A stretch of DNA of 42,598 nt from Gemmatimonadaceae bacterium (GCA_024710705.1 JANJUF010000006.1:1-42598), one strand, 5' to 3'; counted from the first letter of the stretch, positions 6,353-16,080 are shown. Program-made: numbers and translations. The notes: generated by a model from the letters alone, not told the origin.

Positions 6353-9114
6353 CGGAACCGGTGGGGACGACGCGGCGCGCGATCCCGATGCGCCTGGTGT
6401 TCGTCATGCTGGGCCTGATCGCGTTGGCGTTCGTGGTGGTGGTGACGCTCCAGCTGGTGACCGTCATCCGGCCGACGTCGGCGGACCTGCGTGGGCTGGC
6501 GGGCGACGTCCTCTCCGACCAGTCGAGCATCGAACGCAACCTCTCTGGCCTGCGGGAAGCGCGGCGCCAGATCGCGCGGCTCGCCCCACCAGTGGATCGT
6601 TCGGGGGACCCGCTGCCGGACCTCGCGGTGCTGCGCGAGGAGGTCCGGAGGCTACTGGACGCGAGCGCCGAGGTGCGCGCGTCGGTGGATCGGTCCGACG
6701 TGCCGATGCAGATGCGCCTGCTGCTGGCGGAGGCGGTGCAGCAGGAAGCGTCCGTGGGCGTGCAATTGATGGAAGCCATGCGCGCCATCGAGCTGGAGCG
6801 TCCACGCGATGCCGTGGATGCGCTTCGCGCATCGGGCGTGCACTCCGACTCCACCTCCCAGCTCCTCGCCGCCGCCCAGCGGGTGGCGTTGGAGGGGATC
6901 CTCGCGGGTCAGGAGCGGCTCCTCACACGCCTGGACGGCTTCGAGCGCTGGGGCGAACGCTGGGTGGTGCTCGGGATCCTGCTCTTCGTGTTGGGCGGAT
7001 GGCTGGTGCACGTGCGGGTGTACACGCCGATCGGAGCGCTGGAACGGGTGGTGCAGGAGCTGTCCGACGGCAACCTCGACGCCGAAGTCCCGGTACCGCG
7101 CGACGACGAGCTCGGCCGCCTGTCGGCGCACGTGAACGCGATGACGGCGGTGCTGCGCGAACGCGCCGCCGAGGAATCGCGGCGGCGCGAGAGCCTCACC
7201 GAGCGTTTCGGACGCATCCTCGATGAGTCGTCGAACCAGATCTGCGTGTTCGATGCCTCGTCGCTGGCGCTGGTGCAGGCCAACCGCGGGGCGCGCGTGA
7301 CGCTCGGATACTCCCGCGAGGAGATCGGCACCCTGCGACTCCCCGACCTGCTCGGCGGCATGCCGGAGGAACGCATCGAATCCATGCTGGAGGAACTGCG
7401 CGCAGGCATGGATGCGCCGCTGTTGCTCAGCACCTGGCTGCGCCGACGCGACGGCTCGCTGCACCCCGCCGAGATGACCCTGCAGCATTCCACGGACGGT
7501 GGGACCCCCGTGTTCATCACAGTGGCCGAGGATGCCGGCGTCCGGCATCGTGTGCGTGACCTCGATGAGCGCCTGCGCGAGTTCACACTGATGCAACAGG
7601 AGGCGCTGACGGGGTCGGACCCCGAGTCCGTGCTCAAGCCGCTCACGGTGATGGCAGCGGACGCGCTCCGGGCGACGGGCTGCGGCGTCTGGCGCACCGG
7701 GGCGACGGAGACGCGCTGCGTGGTGGCCTACGACGTCCGGGCGGCACTGCACCGCAGCGATGCCCCCTTTCCCACGGAATCGGAGTCGCCACTGCGGGTG
7801 CCGGTTCGCACGGGGGCGCGCGTCGAGGCCCAACTGGTGGTCGTTCACGCCGGCGAGCGCCGTCACTGGACCGCTGAGGAACGTACGTTCACCGGCGCGG
7901 TGGCCGACCTCGTGGCGCGCGTGCTCGAGGCGGCCGAGCGCCGCACGCTCGAGCACGCCCTCGAGCGGGCCCAGCGCATGGACTCCATCGGCCAGCTTGC
8001 GGGCGGCGTGGCGCACGACTTCAACAACATCCTGACTGCCATCCTCGGCAATCTCGAAGCCTGCCGGGCCGACCTGCCGGTGGGCTCGCCGATGGACGAG
8101 GCCTTGGCCGAAGCCGAGCACGCGGCGCTCCGGGCGGCTGACCTCACCAAGCAGCTTTTGACCTTCGCACGGCACCAGGTGGTGGAGACGCGCATCGTGG
8201 ATCTCGCGGAGCGCTCGCGCGAGGCCGAACCGATCCTGCGTCGCCTCCTGGGTCCAGAGTGGGAACTCCGCATCGACCACACCGATGTGCCGACGCCCGT
8301 GCGGCTCGGGCTCGGCCAAGTGGAGCAGCTCTTGGTGAACCTCGTGGTGAACGCCCGCGACGCCATGCCGGAGGGCGGATCGATCCACGTCTCGACGCGC
8401 ACGCTGCTGATCACCGGCACGGACGAGCAGCCCGGCCTTTCGCCGGGTCGCCACGTTGCCCTGCTCGTGCGCGACGAGGGCATCGGGATGGACCAGCGCA
8501 CCATGGAGCGCGTCTTCGAACCCTTCTTCACCACGAAGCGGCTGGGCGAGGGCACGGGCCTCGGGCTCTCCGTGTGCTACGGAATCGTGCGCAATGCCCA
8601 CGGCGTGATCCGCGTGGCCAGCGCACCCGGCAAAGGCACCACGTTCGAGATCCTGCTCCCCGAAGCCCAGATGCGGCCCTCGCCGCCGACGGGAACCGCG
8701 CCGGCGGGCACGGCCGGAGGGGGCGAGGTGATCCTTCTGGCCGAGGACGAACCGGCCATTCGGACTCTGATGACGCGCATGCTCGTGTCCCGCGGCTTCC
8801 GCGTGCTCGCCGCGCAGGACGGCGAGGAGGCGGTGTCCATCGCGGAGCGGCACCGTGGGCCGATCGCGCTCTTCGTGTCGGACGTGGTGATGCCGCGGCT
8901 CGGCGGGGTGGACGCCGCCAAGCGACTGCGCCAGCAGCGCCCCGGACTCCCCGTGCTGTTCATGTCGGGCTACACGGCCACGGCCGCGATCCAGGAGGGC
9001 GAGATGGCCGATGCGGGCTTCCTGGCCAAGCCCTTCACCCCGGACGAGTTGGGCCACCGCGTCCGGGCGATGCTCGACGCCTACCAGGCGGCACGTAAGG
9101 CATCGGGACACTAG
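6349..9114 (+). CDS. Membrane hybrid sensor histidine kinase (HAMP-PAS-GAF-HisKA-HATPase-REC)
   Basis: This 921-residue protein has TM1 at about 17-41, a mostly helical periplasmic sensor region (42-203), TM2 at about 204-224, HAMP (225-277), a PAS domain (about 285-400), a weak GAF-like region (about 425-535), HisKA with phospho-acceptor H556 in GGVAHDFNNILT, and a HATPase domain with N box LVNLVVNARDAM, G1 DEGIGM and G2 GTGLGLS. A C-terminal receiver domain has acceptor D845 in SDVVMPRLGG and lysine in FLAKPF. The HisKA sequence is the FNNIL subtype common in hybrid kinases. Its start overlaps the binding-protein stop. No DNA-binding regulator or Hpt protein is present in the window, so the output is unknown. 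Its TAG stop overlaps a TAGCTT hexamer in front of the next gene. Confidence 0.92.
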   Translation: MTEPVGTTRRAIPMRLVFVMLGLIALAFVVVVTLQLVTVIRPTSADLRGLAGDVLSDQSSIERNLSGLREARRQIARLAPPVDRSGDPLPDLAVLREEVRRLLDASAEVRASVDRSDVPMQMRLLLAEAVQQEASVGVQLMEAMRAIELERPRDAVDALRASGVHSDSTSQLLAAAQRVALEGILAGQERLLTRLDGFERWGERWVVLGILLFVLGGWLVHVRVYTPIGALERVVQELSDGNLDAEVPVPRDDELGRLSAHVNAMTAVLRERAAEESRRRESLTERFGRILDESSNQICVFDASSLALVQANRGARVTLGYSREEIGTLRLPDLLGGMPEERIESMLEELRAGMDAPLLLSTWLRRRDGSLHPAEMTLQHSTDGGTPVFITVAEDAGVRHRVRDLDERLREFTLMQQEALTGSDPESVLKPLTVMAADALRATGCGVWRTGATETRCVVAYDVRAALHRSDAPFPTESESPLRVPVRTGARVEAQLVVVHAGERRHWTAEERTFTGAVADLVARVLEAAERRTLEHALERAQRMDSIGQLAGGVAHDFNNILTAILGNLEACRADLPVGSPMDEALAEAEHAALRAADLTKQLLTFARHQVVETRIVDLAERSREAEPILRRLLGPEWELRIDHTDVPTPVRLGLGQVEQLLVNLVVNARDAMPEGGSIHVSTRTLLITGTDEQPGLSPGRHVALLVRDEGIGMDQRTMERVFEPFFTTKRLGEGTGLGLSVCYGIVRNAHGVIRVASAPGKGTTFEILLPEAQMRPSPPTGTAPAGTAGGGEVILLAEDEPAIRTLMTRMLVSRGFRVLAAQDGEEAVSIAERHRGPIALFVSDVVMPRLGGVDAAKRLRQQRPGLPVLFMSGYTATAAIQEGEMADAGFLAKPFTPDELGHRVRAMLDAYQAARKASGH

Positions 9115-9117
9115 CTT
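9112..9117 (+). promoter_or_regulatory. Putative leaderless -10 element (TAGCTT) overlapping a stop codon
   Basis: TAGCTT begins with the kinase TAG stop codon and lies exactly 6 nt before GTG 9124. No purine-rich ribosome binding site is present. The same hexamer with the same spacing stands before the FKBP gene at 41206. It may give the third permease pair its own leaderless transcript. Confidence 0.35.
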
Positions 9118-9123
9118 GCGGGG

Positions 9124-10365
9124 GTGCGTACCTCCGACGTGCTCGGCATCGCCTTCGCGCAGATCCGCGGCAACCCGCTCCGCAGCTTCTTCACGCTCCT
9201 CGGAATCATCGTCTCGGTCGCGTTCCTGATCGCTGTCGTGGCGATCATCCAGGGGATGAACGCGTACGTGAAGGAGAACATCGCCGAAGCGATGGTGGGG
9301 ACGAACGCCTTCCAGGTGCGCCGCTCGCCGATCCAGGTGGGAATGATCGACGACGAGCTGATGTCGCGGATCCGGAAGCGGCCGCGGATCTCGGAGGCCG
9401 ACGCCGAGGCGGTGCGGGCGGCGCTGCCCGACGCGGTCGCAATCTCGCGGCAGTCGGGGTGGCCCACGCCCATGACCGAGGTGATGTGGCGGGGCCGCAC
9501 GGTGGGGAGCATCATGGTCTTCGGGATCACGCCGGAGTACCAGCTGGTGCAGGACTACCGGATCCAGCGCGGGCGTCCGCTTTCCGAGGTGGACGTGTCC
9601 CAGCGCATGCCGTCGGTGGTGCTGGGGACCGAGCTGGCCGAGACCCTCTTCGAGTCGGTGGATCCGATCGGCCAGGAGGTCCGGGTGGCGGGCGAGCGCT
9701 ACACGGTGGTCGGCGTGAACGAGCCCAAGGGGCGGGTGTTGGGGCAGTCGTTCGACGCCTACGTCCTGATTCCAATCACCCGCTTCGAGATGCGCTACGG
9801 GCGACGGCTCACGACGACGATCTCGGTGAAGGTGGCCGACACCGCGGACGTGGGGATGATGATGGGACGCGCCGAGGAGGCCATGCGCGTGGCGCACGGC
9901 CTGCGCCCGACCGAGGACAATGACTTCTCGATCGAGACCTCCGACGCGCTGGTGGCATTCTGGAAACAGCTCACCGCCGTCCTCTTCGCCGTGATCCCAG
10001 CGGTGGTGGCCATCGGCATCGTCGTGGGGGGCATCGTCATCATGAACATCATGCTGATGGCGGTGAACGAGCGCACCCGTGAGATCGGCATCCGCAAGGC
10101 GGTCGGCGCGCGGTCGCGCGATATCGAGCGCCAGTTCCTCGTGGAGACGATCGTGCTGTCGGCGATGGGCGGGGTCATCGGGGTCATCGCCGGCTGGGCG
10201 TTCGCGTTCCTGATCTCGGTGGTCTCGCCGCTGCCGGCGCGCATTACCTGGTGGTCGGTGGCGGTGGCACTGGCACTGGGCGCTGGCATTGGCGTGATCT
10301 TCGGCGTGTACCCGGCGCGGCGGGCGGCGCGGCTAGACCCGGTGACGGCGATGCGGGCCGAATGA
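9124..10365 (+). CDS. MacB/FtsX-type ABC transporter permease, type A (pair 3)
   Basis: This 413-residue permease has TM1 within RSFFTLLGIIVSVAFLIAVVAI, a periplasmic domain with the GTNAFQVRRSPIQVG segment typical of type A, and three C-terminal TM segments with NERTREIGIRKAVGARSRDIE. It is more divergent than the type A proteins of pairs 1 and 2. The GTG at 9124 gives an N-terminus (MRTSDVLGIAFAQIRGNP) that matches the amphipathic helix before TM1 in the paralogues. It follows the kinase stop by 9 nt and overlaps the next permease by 4 nt, so it is part of the same gene cluster. A partner ATPase is not encoded in the window. Confidence 0.88.
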   Translation: MRTSDVLGIAFAQIRGNPLRSFFTLLGIIVSVAFLIAVVAIIQGMNAYVKENIAEAMVGTNAFQVRRSPIQVGMIDDELMSRIRKRPRISEADAEAVRAALPDAVAISRQSGWPTPMTEVMWRGRTVGSIMVFGITPEYQLVQDYRIQRGRPLSEVDVSQRMPSVVLGTELAETLFESVDPIGQEVRVAGERYTVVGVNEPKGRVLGQSFDAYVLIPITRFEMRYGRRLTTTISVKVADTADVGMMMGRAEEAMRVAHGLRPTEDNDFSIETSDALVAFWKQLTAVLFAVIPAVVAIGIVVGGIVIMNIMLMAVNERTREIGIRKAVGARSRDIERQFLVETIVLSAMGGVIGVIAGWAFAFLISVVSPLPARITWWSVAVALALGAGIGVIFGVYPARRAARLDPVTAMRAE

Positions 10366-11621
10366 TGCGGCGTGTGTTGCGTTGGCTGGAGCAGTACAAG
10401 GAGAACGTGGCGATCGCGATGGATACCCTGCGCGTCGCCAAGCTGCGGTCGGCGCTCACGATTCTCGGCGTGGTCATCGGCGTGGCGACGGTGATGACCA
10501 TGGCGTCACTGGTCGAGGGGCTGCGGGCGCAGATCATCCGCACGGTGGAGATCGCGGGCCCGACGACCTTCTACGTGCTCAAGGTCTATTCGAGCACGCC
10601 CATCAATCCGCAGAACCCACCGGCATGGGTGCGCATACGCCCCGACCTCACGCTCGACGAAGGTGAGGTGGTGCGACGGCTCCCCGAGGTGGCGTACGCC
10701 TCGCTGTGGGGGCAGGCCATCCAACGGCTCTCGGTGGGGAGCGAGCGGACGCAGCCCACGTCGGTGTTCGGTGCGGACGCCGGGTTTCCGCTCGTGCAGG
10801 GCGGCGAGCTGAGCGCCGGCCGCTGGTCCACGCGCGCCGAGGTGATGTCGGGGGCAAGCGTCGTGGTCGTGCAGGACGCCATGGCGCGGCAGCTCTTCGG
10901 CCGCGTGAATCCCATCGGCAAGACGATGCAGGTGGGCGGCCGCCCGATGGAAGTGATCGGGCTCTACCAGCCGCCGGACAACATCTTCGCACCGCAGGGA
11001 TCGGAGACGGGAGCCGTGATTCCCTTCCGCCTGCTCGATCGGCAGTTCCAGCTCGACCGCACCAACGGCCTGTGGATTCCGGTCAAGCCACGTCCCGGCG
11101 TCACCGTGGTGGAGGCCCAAGAGGCGGTGACCATCGCCCTGCGCGAGCACCGGCGGCTCCGCCCCTCGCAGCGGAACAGCTTCGACCTCGTCACCTCGGA
11201 CCAGATCCTCGAGGTCTTCAACCAACTCACCGGCGTGTTCTTCGTGGTGATGCTGGTGCTGGCGTCGGTGGCGCTGCTGGTCGGCGGGATTGGCGTGATG
11301 GCCATCATGATGGTGTCGGTGACCGACCGCACGCGCGAGATCGGCATCCGCAAGGCGCTGGGCGCCACGCGGGGAGACGTCGCCGTGCAGTTCCTCATCG
11401 AGGCCGCGACGCTCACCGGCATCGGCGGCGTCGTCGGCATCGTCGCCGGCCTGGGCGCCGGGCAGTTGGTGACGCGACTGCTCGGGATCGATGCCAAGCC
11501 TCCGCTTGGCATCACGCTCATCGCCGTCGTGGTCTCGATGCTGATCGGGATTGTGTTCGGCGTGCTTCCGGCGCGGCGGGCGGCGCGGCTCGACCCGATC
11601 GAGGCCCTGCGCTACGAATGA
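10362..11621 (+). CDS. MacB/FtsX-type ABC transporter permease, type B (pair 3)
   Basis: This 419-residue type B permease has TM1 in LRSALTILGVVIGVATVMTMA after an amphipathic N-terminus, a periplasmic domain, and C-terminal TM segments with VAIMM-like MAIMMVSVTDRTREIGIRK. The N-terminal QYKENVAIAMDTLRVAKL resembles canonical MacB permeases more than the other two type B proteins do. It lacks the C80/C87 pair and has a Pro/Asn-rich stretch (NPQNPPAW) there instead. Translation starts at ATG 10362, overlapping the previous stop (ATGA), with a second ATG at 10365. It is the last gene of the permease cluster; about 250 nt follow before the helicase. Confidence 0.9.
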   Translation: MMRRVLRWLEQYKENVAIAMDTLRVAKLRSALTILGVVIGVATVMTMASLVEGLRAQIIRTVEIAGPTTFYVLKVYSSTPINPQNPPAWVRIRPDLTLDEGEVVRRLPEVAYASLWGQAIQRLSVGSERTQPTSVFGADAGFPLVQGGELSAGRWSTRAEVMSGASVVVVQDAMARQLFGRVNPIGKTMQVGGRPMEVIGLYQPPDNIFAPQGSETGAVIPFRLLDRQFQLDRTNGLWIPVKPRPGVTVVEAQEAVTIALREHRRLRPSQRNSFDLVTSDQILEVFNQLTGVFFVVMLVLASVALLVGGIGVMAIMMVSVTDRTREIGIRKALGATRGDVAVQFLIEAATLTGIGGVVGIVAGLGAGQLVTRLLGIDAKPPLGITLIAVVVSMLIGIVFGVLPARRAARLDPIEALRYE

Positions 11622-11870
11622 GCGCCGGCCAGGCGGCAGGGCCCGAAGAGGGCGCGGGGGACCGGCTCCGACGCGAAGTCCCGAACCGCCCGGCGACGGC
11701 GGCGGTCGGTGGCGAAGGCCTCGGCCCGACGCTGCATCGCAGGAACGGCGAGGGAATGGACGGGAGCGCTAGGAGGTGACTGGGCGTCCGAGTAGCTTTC
11801 ACTGCACGGCCCACTCGCCTGACACCGGTCAGTCGACCCGGGGCCCTTGTTGTCCCCTTTCCCCGATTTG
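11622..11870 (+). other. Leader region of the helicase gene with possible uORF and orphan SD
   Basis: No established gene is visible. A perfect anti-16S complement AGGAGGTGA lies at 11771-11779, with no start codon at a normal distance behind it. A GTG at 11776 opens a 31-codon frame that ends at TGA 11869-11871, overlapping the helicase ATG (TGATG); GGGAG at 11762-11766 could serve it. The helicase start itself is preceded only by pyrimidines. A TAGCTT hexamer at 11793-11798 and a small inverted repeat CTGAC-ACCG-GTCAG at 11819-11832 are also present. If TAGCTT is the promoter, the upstream frame would not be transcribed, so the two readings exclude each other. Confidence 0.3.
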
Positions 11871-13241
<1,371 letters not shown>

Positions 13242-13251
13242 ATCAGGACGG

Positions 13252-13320
13252 AAGACGAAAGACGGAAGGAGGGCGCCGATATCCATCCGCGCCCTCCTTC
13301 CGTCTTCCGTGTTTCGTCTT
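13252..13320. terminator. Bidirectional hairpin between convergent genes
   Basis: A perfect 16-bp stem (13261-13276 with 13289-13304, 12-nt loop) is extended by a further 9 bp (13252-13260 with 13312-13320) across a 7-nt bulge. It lies between the helicase and peptidase genes, whose ends face each other. The arms are almost pure purine and pyrimidine strands built from GACGGAA/GACGAAA units. No long T tract follows either arm. Confidence 0.75.
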
Positions 13321-13321
13321 G

Positions 13322-14977
13322 CTACTGCCTACAACTCGCTGCCGGATCCGGCTTCGGCCCATCCAGCGTCGGTCGCGTCGCCCTGTTGCCGAGTTCCAGC
13401 GCGACGTCGTGGATGAACCGCGCGACCTCGGCCATCTTGTCGTACTCGATGTACTGCGGCTCGTCGGTGACCTGGTGGTAGTCGAGGTGCAGGCCGGTGT
13501 GGAAGAAGGTCACCGGGATGCCGTGGCGCGCGTACATCGCGTGGTCGGAACGGCAGTAGATGCGCACCGGGTGGCCATCGGCGTCGTACGAATAGTCGAA
13601 GCGGAAGGGGCGGGCGCGGCGGGCGTTCACCGCTTCCACGAGGTCGCCCAACTCGCGTGACAGGCGTCGCGAGCCCACCAACTGGAGGTATTGCGCGCCG
13701 CCGTCCTTGATGTCGTCGCGTCCGCCGCGCCCCACCATGTCCATGTTGAGCTGCGCGACGATGGAGTCGAGCGGCACCGTCGGGTGATCGGTGTAGTGCG
13801 CGGCCCCGAGCAGTCCGATCTCCTCGGCGGCGTGCCACACGAAGAGCACCGAGCGCTTCGGTTTCACGGGCGCCGTGGCCAGGGCCTCGGCGATTTCCAG
13901 CAGCGCCACCGATCCCGAGCCGTCGTCGTCGGCGCCATTCTTGATGGAGTCCGGGCGGGCGGGACGCAGTGCGCGCAGCGAGTCCACGTTCACGTGGAGC
14001 GCTGCGAGCTGCGCGGGCGACGGCCTCTGCCCTTCCGGCAACGCATTGGTGAGCTTGGCGCGCAGGGCATTCATGGCCCGCAGGGAGTCGTGATCCACGG
14101 GCTGCGGTACGAGCGGATCGTGGTCGCTGTGGGCGCCGAGCGCGACGTACTGGCCGCGGAGTGCCGGGTCGGAGCCAGGAAGGATGGCCACGACGTTGCG
14201 AGCCGGCGCGCGTTCCGACTGGAAGCGCAGGTCCGCCTGGATCTCGGTGCTGGCGAGCAGCGTCTCCACCATCGCCTGCGAGGCGATGAGCGTCGGTGGC
14301 AACTGCGTGCTCGGGGCCTCGCCCATGGAGAGTGCCGGCTGCGACAGCGAACTGCGGAACGGCGCGGCCAGTTGCTCCCAGGCCGGCACGACCAGCGCCG
14401 CCGCACCGGCGAATCGCGAGTCGGCACCGACGGCGAGGAAGCGCATGTTGAGTTGCAGCACACGAGGATTGGGCCGAAGCACCACGACCTTGCCTCGCGC
14501 CTGCTCGGCGGTGATCCAGGTACTGGAGTCGCCGTGGGTGCCTCCGATGATGACGGGCGCAGCCGTCAGCGGGCGCGCGGCGCTGCCGCGCGCGATCATG
14601 GGGGCGAAGTCCTGCCCCATCCGGAACGTGCGGCCGCCAGCGGTCACCGAGCCGCCCGTCGCGAAGCCGCGGCGAAACATCGGGAGGTCCTGGAAATAGC
14701 TCCCGTTGTCGCCGGCCGGACGCAGGCCGAGTCGCTGCGCTTCGGCCGCGAGATAGGCCGTGGCCTTCTCGTGGTAGACGGTTCCCGTGGCCCGTCCGCC
14801 CATGGAATCATCGGCGAACTGGTAGAGCCGTGTCATCAAATCCCCTACCGTAATGGCCGGTTCGGTGGGGCGCGGCGCCAGCTTCATCGGCAGCGGCCGC
14901 TGCTGGGCGACGGCAAGGGTCGGCACGAGGAGCGCGGCGGCGAGCGCCGTCCCCGGGAGGAAACGCATCAACGACAT
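13322..14977 (-). CDS. Secreted M28-family zinc aminopeptidase with PA-like domain
   Basis: This 551-residue exported peptidase has a signal peptide (MSLMRFLPGTALAAALL, cleavage after AVA-QQ), an N-terminal segment, a PA-like insert around GKVVVLRPNP, and an M28 catalytic domain. The two-zinc site signatures are visible in order: GAHSDHDP, GADDDGSG (bridging Asp), HAAEEIGLLG (catalytic and ligand Glu), NMDMVGRGG, and a C-terminal His in LDYHQVTDE. Relatives remove N-terminal residues from peptides in the periplasm or outside the cell and probably scavenge nutrients. The start has GGAG 8 nt upstream. A TAGTAT hexamer 57 nt upstream is a candidate promoter. It is transcribed divergently from the Spy-like gene. 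Confidence 0.9.
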   Translation of the reverse strand: MSLMRFLPGTALAAALLVPTLAVAQQRPLPMKLAPRPTEPAITVGDLMTRLYQFADDSMGGRATGTVYHEKATAYLAAEAQRLGLRPAGDNGSYFQDLPMFRRGFATGGSVTAGGRTFRMGQDFAPMIARGSAARPLTAAPVIIGGTHGDSSTWITAEQARGKVVVLRPNPRVLQLNMRFLAVGADSRFAGAAALVVPAWEQLAAPFRSSLSQPALSMGEAPSTQLPPTLIASQAMVETLLASTEIQADLRFQSERAPARNVVAILPGSDPALRGQYVALGAHSDHDPLVPQPVDHDSLRAMNALRAKLTNALPEGQRPSPAQLAALHVNVDSLRALRPARPDSIKNGADDDGSGSVALLEIAEALATAPVKPKRSVLFVWHAAEEIGLLGAAHYTDHPTVPLDSIVAQLNMDMVGRGGRDDIKDGGAQYLQLVGSRRLSRELGDLVEAVNARRARPFRFDYSYDADGHPVRIYCRSDHAMYARHGIPVTFFHTGLHLDYHQVTDEPQYIEYDKMAEVARFIHDVALELGNRATRPTLDGPKPDPAASCRQ

Positions 14978-15033
14978 GGCGAACTCCGAACAGTGGGGGT
15001 GTGGGGCGGTCGGGCGCCCCGGTCGGACGTCGA

Positions 15034-15039
15034 ATACTA
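15034..15039 (-). promoter_or_regulatory. Putative -10 element for the M28 peptidase
   Basis: Read on the minus strand this is TAGTAT. It would start a transcript about 50 nt before the peptidase ATG, leaving room for the GGAG ribosome binding site. No strong -35 element is visible. Confidence 0.3.
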
Positions 15040-15111
15040 ACGTGCTGGCCGCCCCCGACGTTTATCTCCTACGGGGTTCGACCCCAGGCGAGCACACACT
15101 TCGGAGGAATC

Positions 15112-15507
15112 ATGCGGGCAGTGCGGATGATGATTGTGACGGCGATGGTCGTGGTGGCGGTGCCGGCCGCCGCCCAAGGGGGCCAGCGGGGGCAGGGCGC
15201 GAACCCCGAGGCACGCGCGGCAATGCAGCAGCGTCAGAACGAGATGCTCTTCCGCGGCATCACACTCAGCGAGGCGCAGAAGGCGAAGGTCGATTCCATC
15301 CAGGCCGCTGGGCGCGAGGCCATGCAGGCCGCGATGGGCGGCGGCATGCAGGATCCGACGGCGCGCCAGCGGATGCAGGAATTGCGGGAGAAGCAGATGG
15401 CCGACATCCGCGCGGTGCTCACCCCCGAGCAGCAGGCGGTGTTCGACACCAATCGCGCAAACATGCCGGCGCCAGGCGCCGGGCGTCGGCCGCCGCGCGA
15501 ACGCTAG
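15112..15507 (+). CDS. Small secreted Spy/CpxP-like LTXXQ-motif protein
   Basis: This 131-residue protein has a signal peptide (VRMMIVTAMVVVAVPAAAQ) and a mature helical part with two LTxxQ-like repeats: ITLSEAQKAKVDSI and VLTPEQQAVFD. Such repeats are typical of Spy/CpxP periplasmic proteins that act as chaperones or stress sensors. The middle region is Gln/Met/Ala-rich (AAMGGGMQDPTARQRMQEL) and the tail is basic (GRRPPRER). ATG 15112 is preceded by a good Shine-Dalgarno sequence (GGAGG, 15103-15107). The upstream region has TTTATCTC as a weak promoter candidate. Distant members of this family align poorly, so the functional inference is cautious. Confidence 0.72.
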   Translation: MRAVRMMIVTAMVVVAVPAAAQGGQRGQGANPEARAAMQQRQNEMLFRGITLSEAQKAKVDSIQAAGREAMQAAMGGGMQDPTARQRMQELREKQMADIRAVLTPEQQAVFDTNRANMPAPGAGRRPPRER

Positions 15508-15521
15508 CCGCGTCTCCGCGG
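15508..15521. terminator. Weak hairpin after the Spy-like gene
   Basis: A 5-bp CCGCG/CGCGG stem with a TCTC loop starts directly after the TAG stop, in the 24-nt gap between convergent genes. The stem is short and no T tract follows. Confidence 0.3.
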
Positions 15522-15531
15522 TCGGCGCGAC

Positions 15532-16080
15532 TCAGGGCCGCCGGTCGGTCCGCAGGATGCCGTAGGCCACGTTGTCCCGAGGGACTCCGTCGCGGAACAC
15601 CACGCCGCGGAGGAGTCCCTCGCGTGTCATCCCGGCCTTTTCCATCACGCGCCCCGAGGCGGGATTCTCGGGATAGTGATGGGCCTCGATGCGATGCAGC
15701 CCCATCACCTCGAAGCCGTGGGCGATGACGGCGCGCAACGCCTCGGTGGCGACGCCTCGTCCCCAAGCCTCGCGCGCCACCCAATAGCCGGCCTCGGCAC
15801 GATGATGGGACGCCACGAGGCGCAGGCCCATCGCGCCCACGACGGCGCCCTGCAGCGTGATGGCCCAGATGGCCTGCTTGCCGGCCGCCAGCCACTCGGA
15901 GTGCTTGGCGATCCAGTCGGCCGCCGCACCCTCGGGATATGGATGGGGAATGGAGAGCGTCTGCTTCGCGACGTCGATGTCGTTCAGGAGCAGCTGCAGG
16001 CGCGGCGCGTCCGCCGGCTCGAAGGGGCGGAGCACGAGGCGGTCGGTCCGCAGGATGGGGAGCGTCGTGATCGTCGTCAT
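15532..16080 (-). CDS. GNAT acetyltransferase, RimJ/RimL type
   Basis: This 182-residue protein has the GNAT_3 pattern: ILRTDRLVLRPFEPADA at the N-terminus, a central strand AIWAITLQGAVVGAMGLR, the acetyl-CoA-binding region WGRGVATEALRAVIAHGF, and the C-terminal RIEAHHYPENPASGRVMEKAGM segment. Such enzymes transfer acetyl from acetyl-CoA to an N-terminal amine or small molecule; the substrate cannot be predicted from sequence. It is a single gene, divergent from the bshB1-kynA-kynB operon with 91 nt between the starts and convergent with the Spy-like gene. Confidence 0.9.
   Translation of the reverse strand: MTTITTLPILRTDRLVLRPFEPADAPRLQLLLNDIDVAKQTLSIPHPYPEGAAADWIAKHSEWLAAGKQAIWAITLQGAVVGAMGLRLVASHHRAEAGYWVAREAWGRGVATEALRAVIAHGFEVMGLHRIEAHHYPENPASGRVMEKAGMTREGLLRGVVFRDGVPRDNVAYGILRTDRRP

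Noticed and set aside
6652..9897. Minus-strand open frame of about 1080 codons opposite the kinase
   Set aside because: It is a compositional shadow of the kinase and the next permease, with no recognisable domain and no ribosome binding site.
13691..15040. Plus-strand open frame opposite the M28 peptidase
   Set aside because: The peptidase on the other strand has a full set of zinc-site motifs and a signal peptide.
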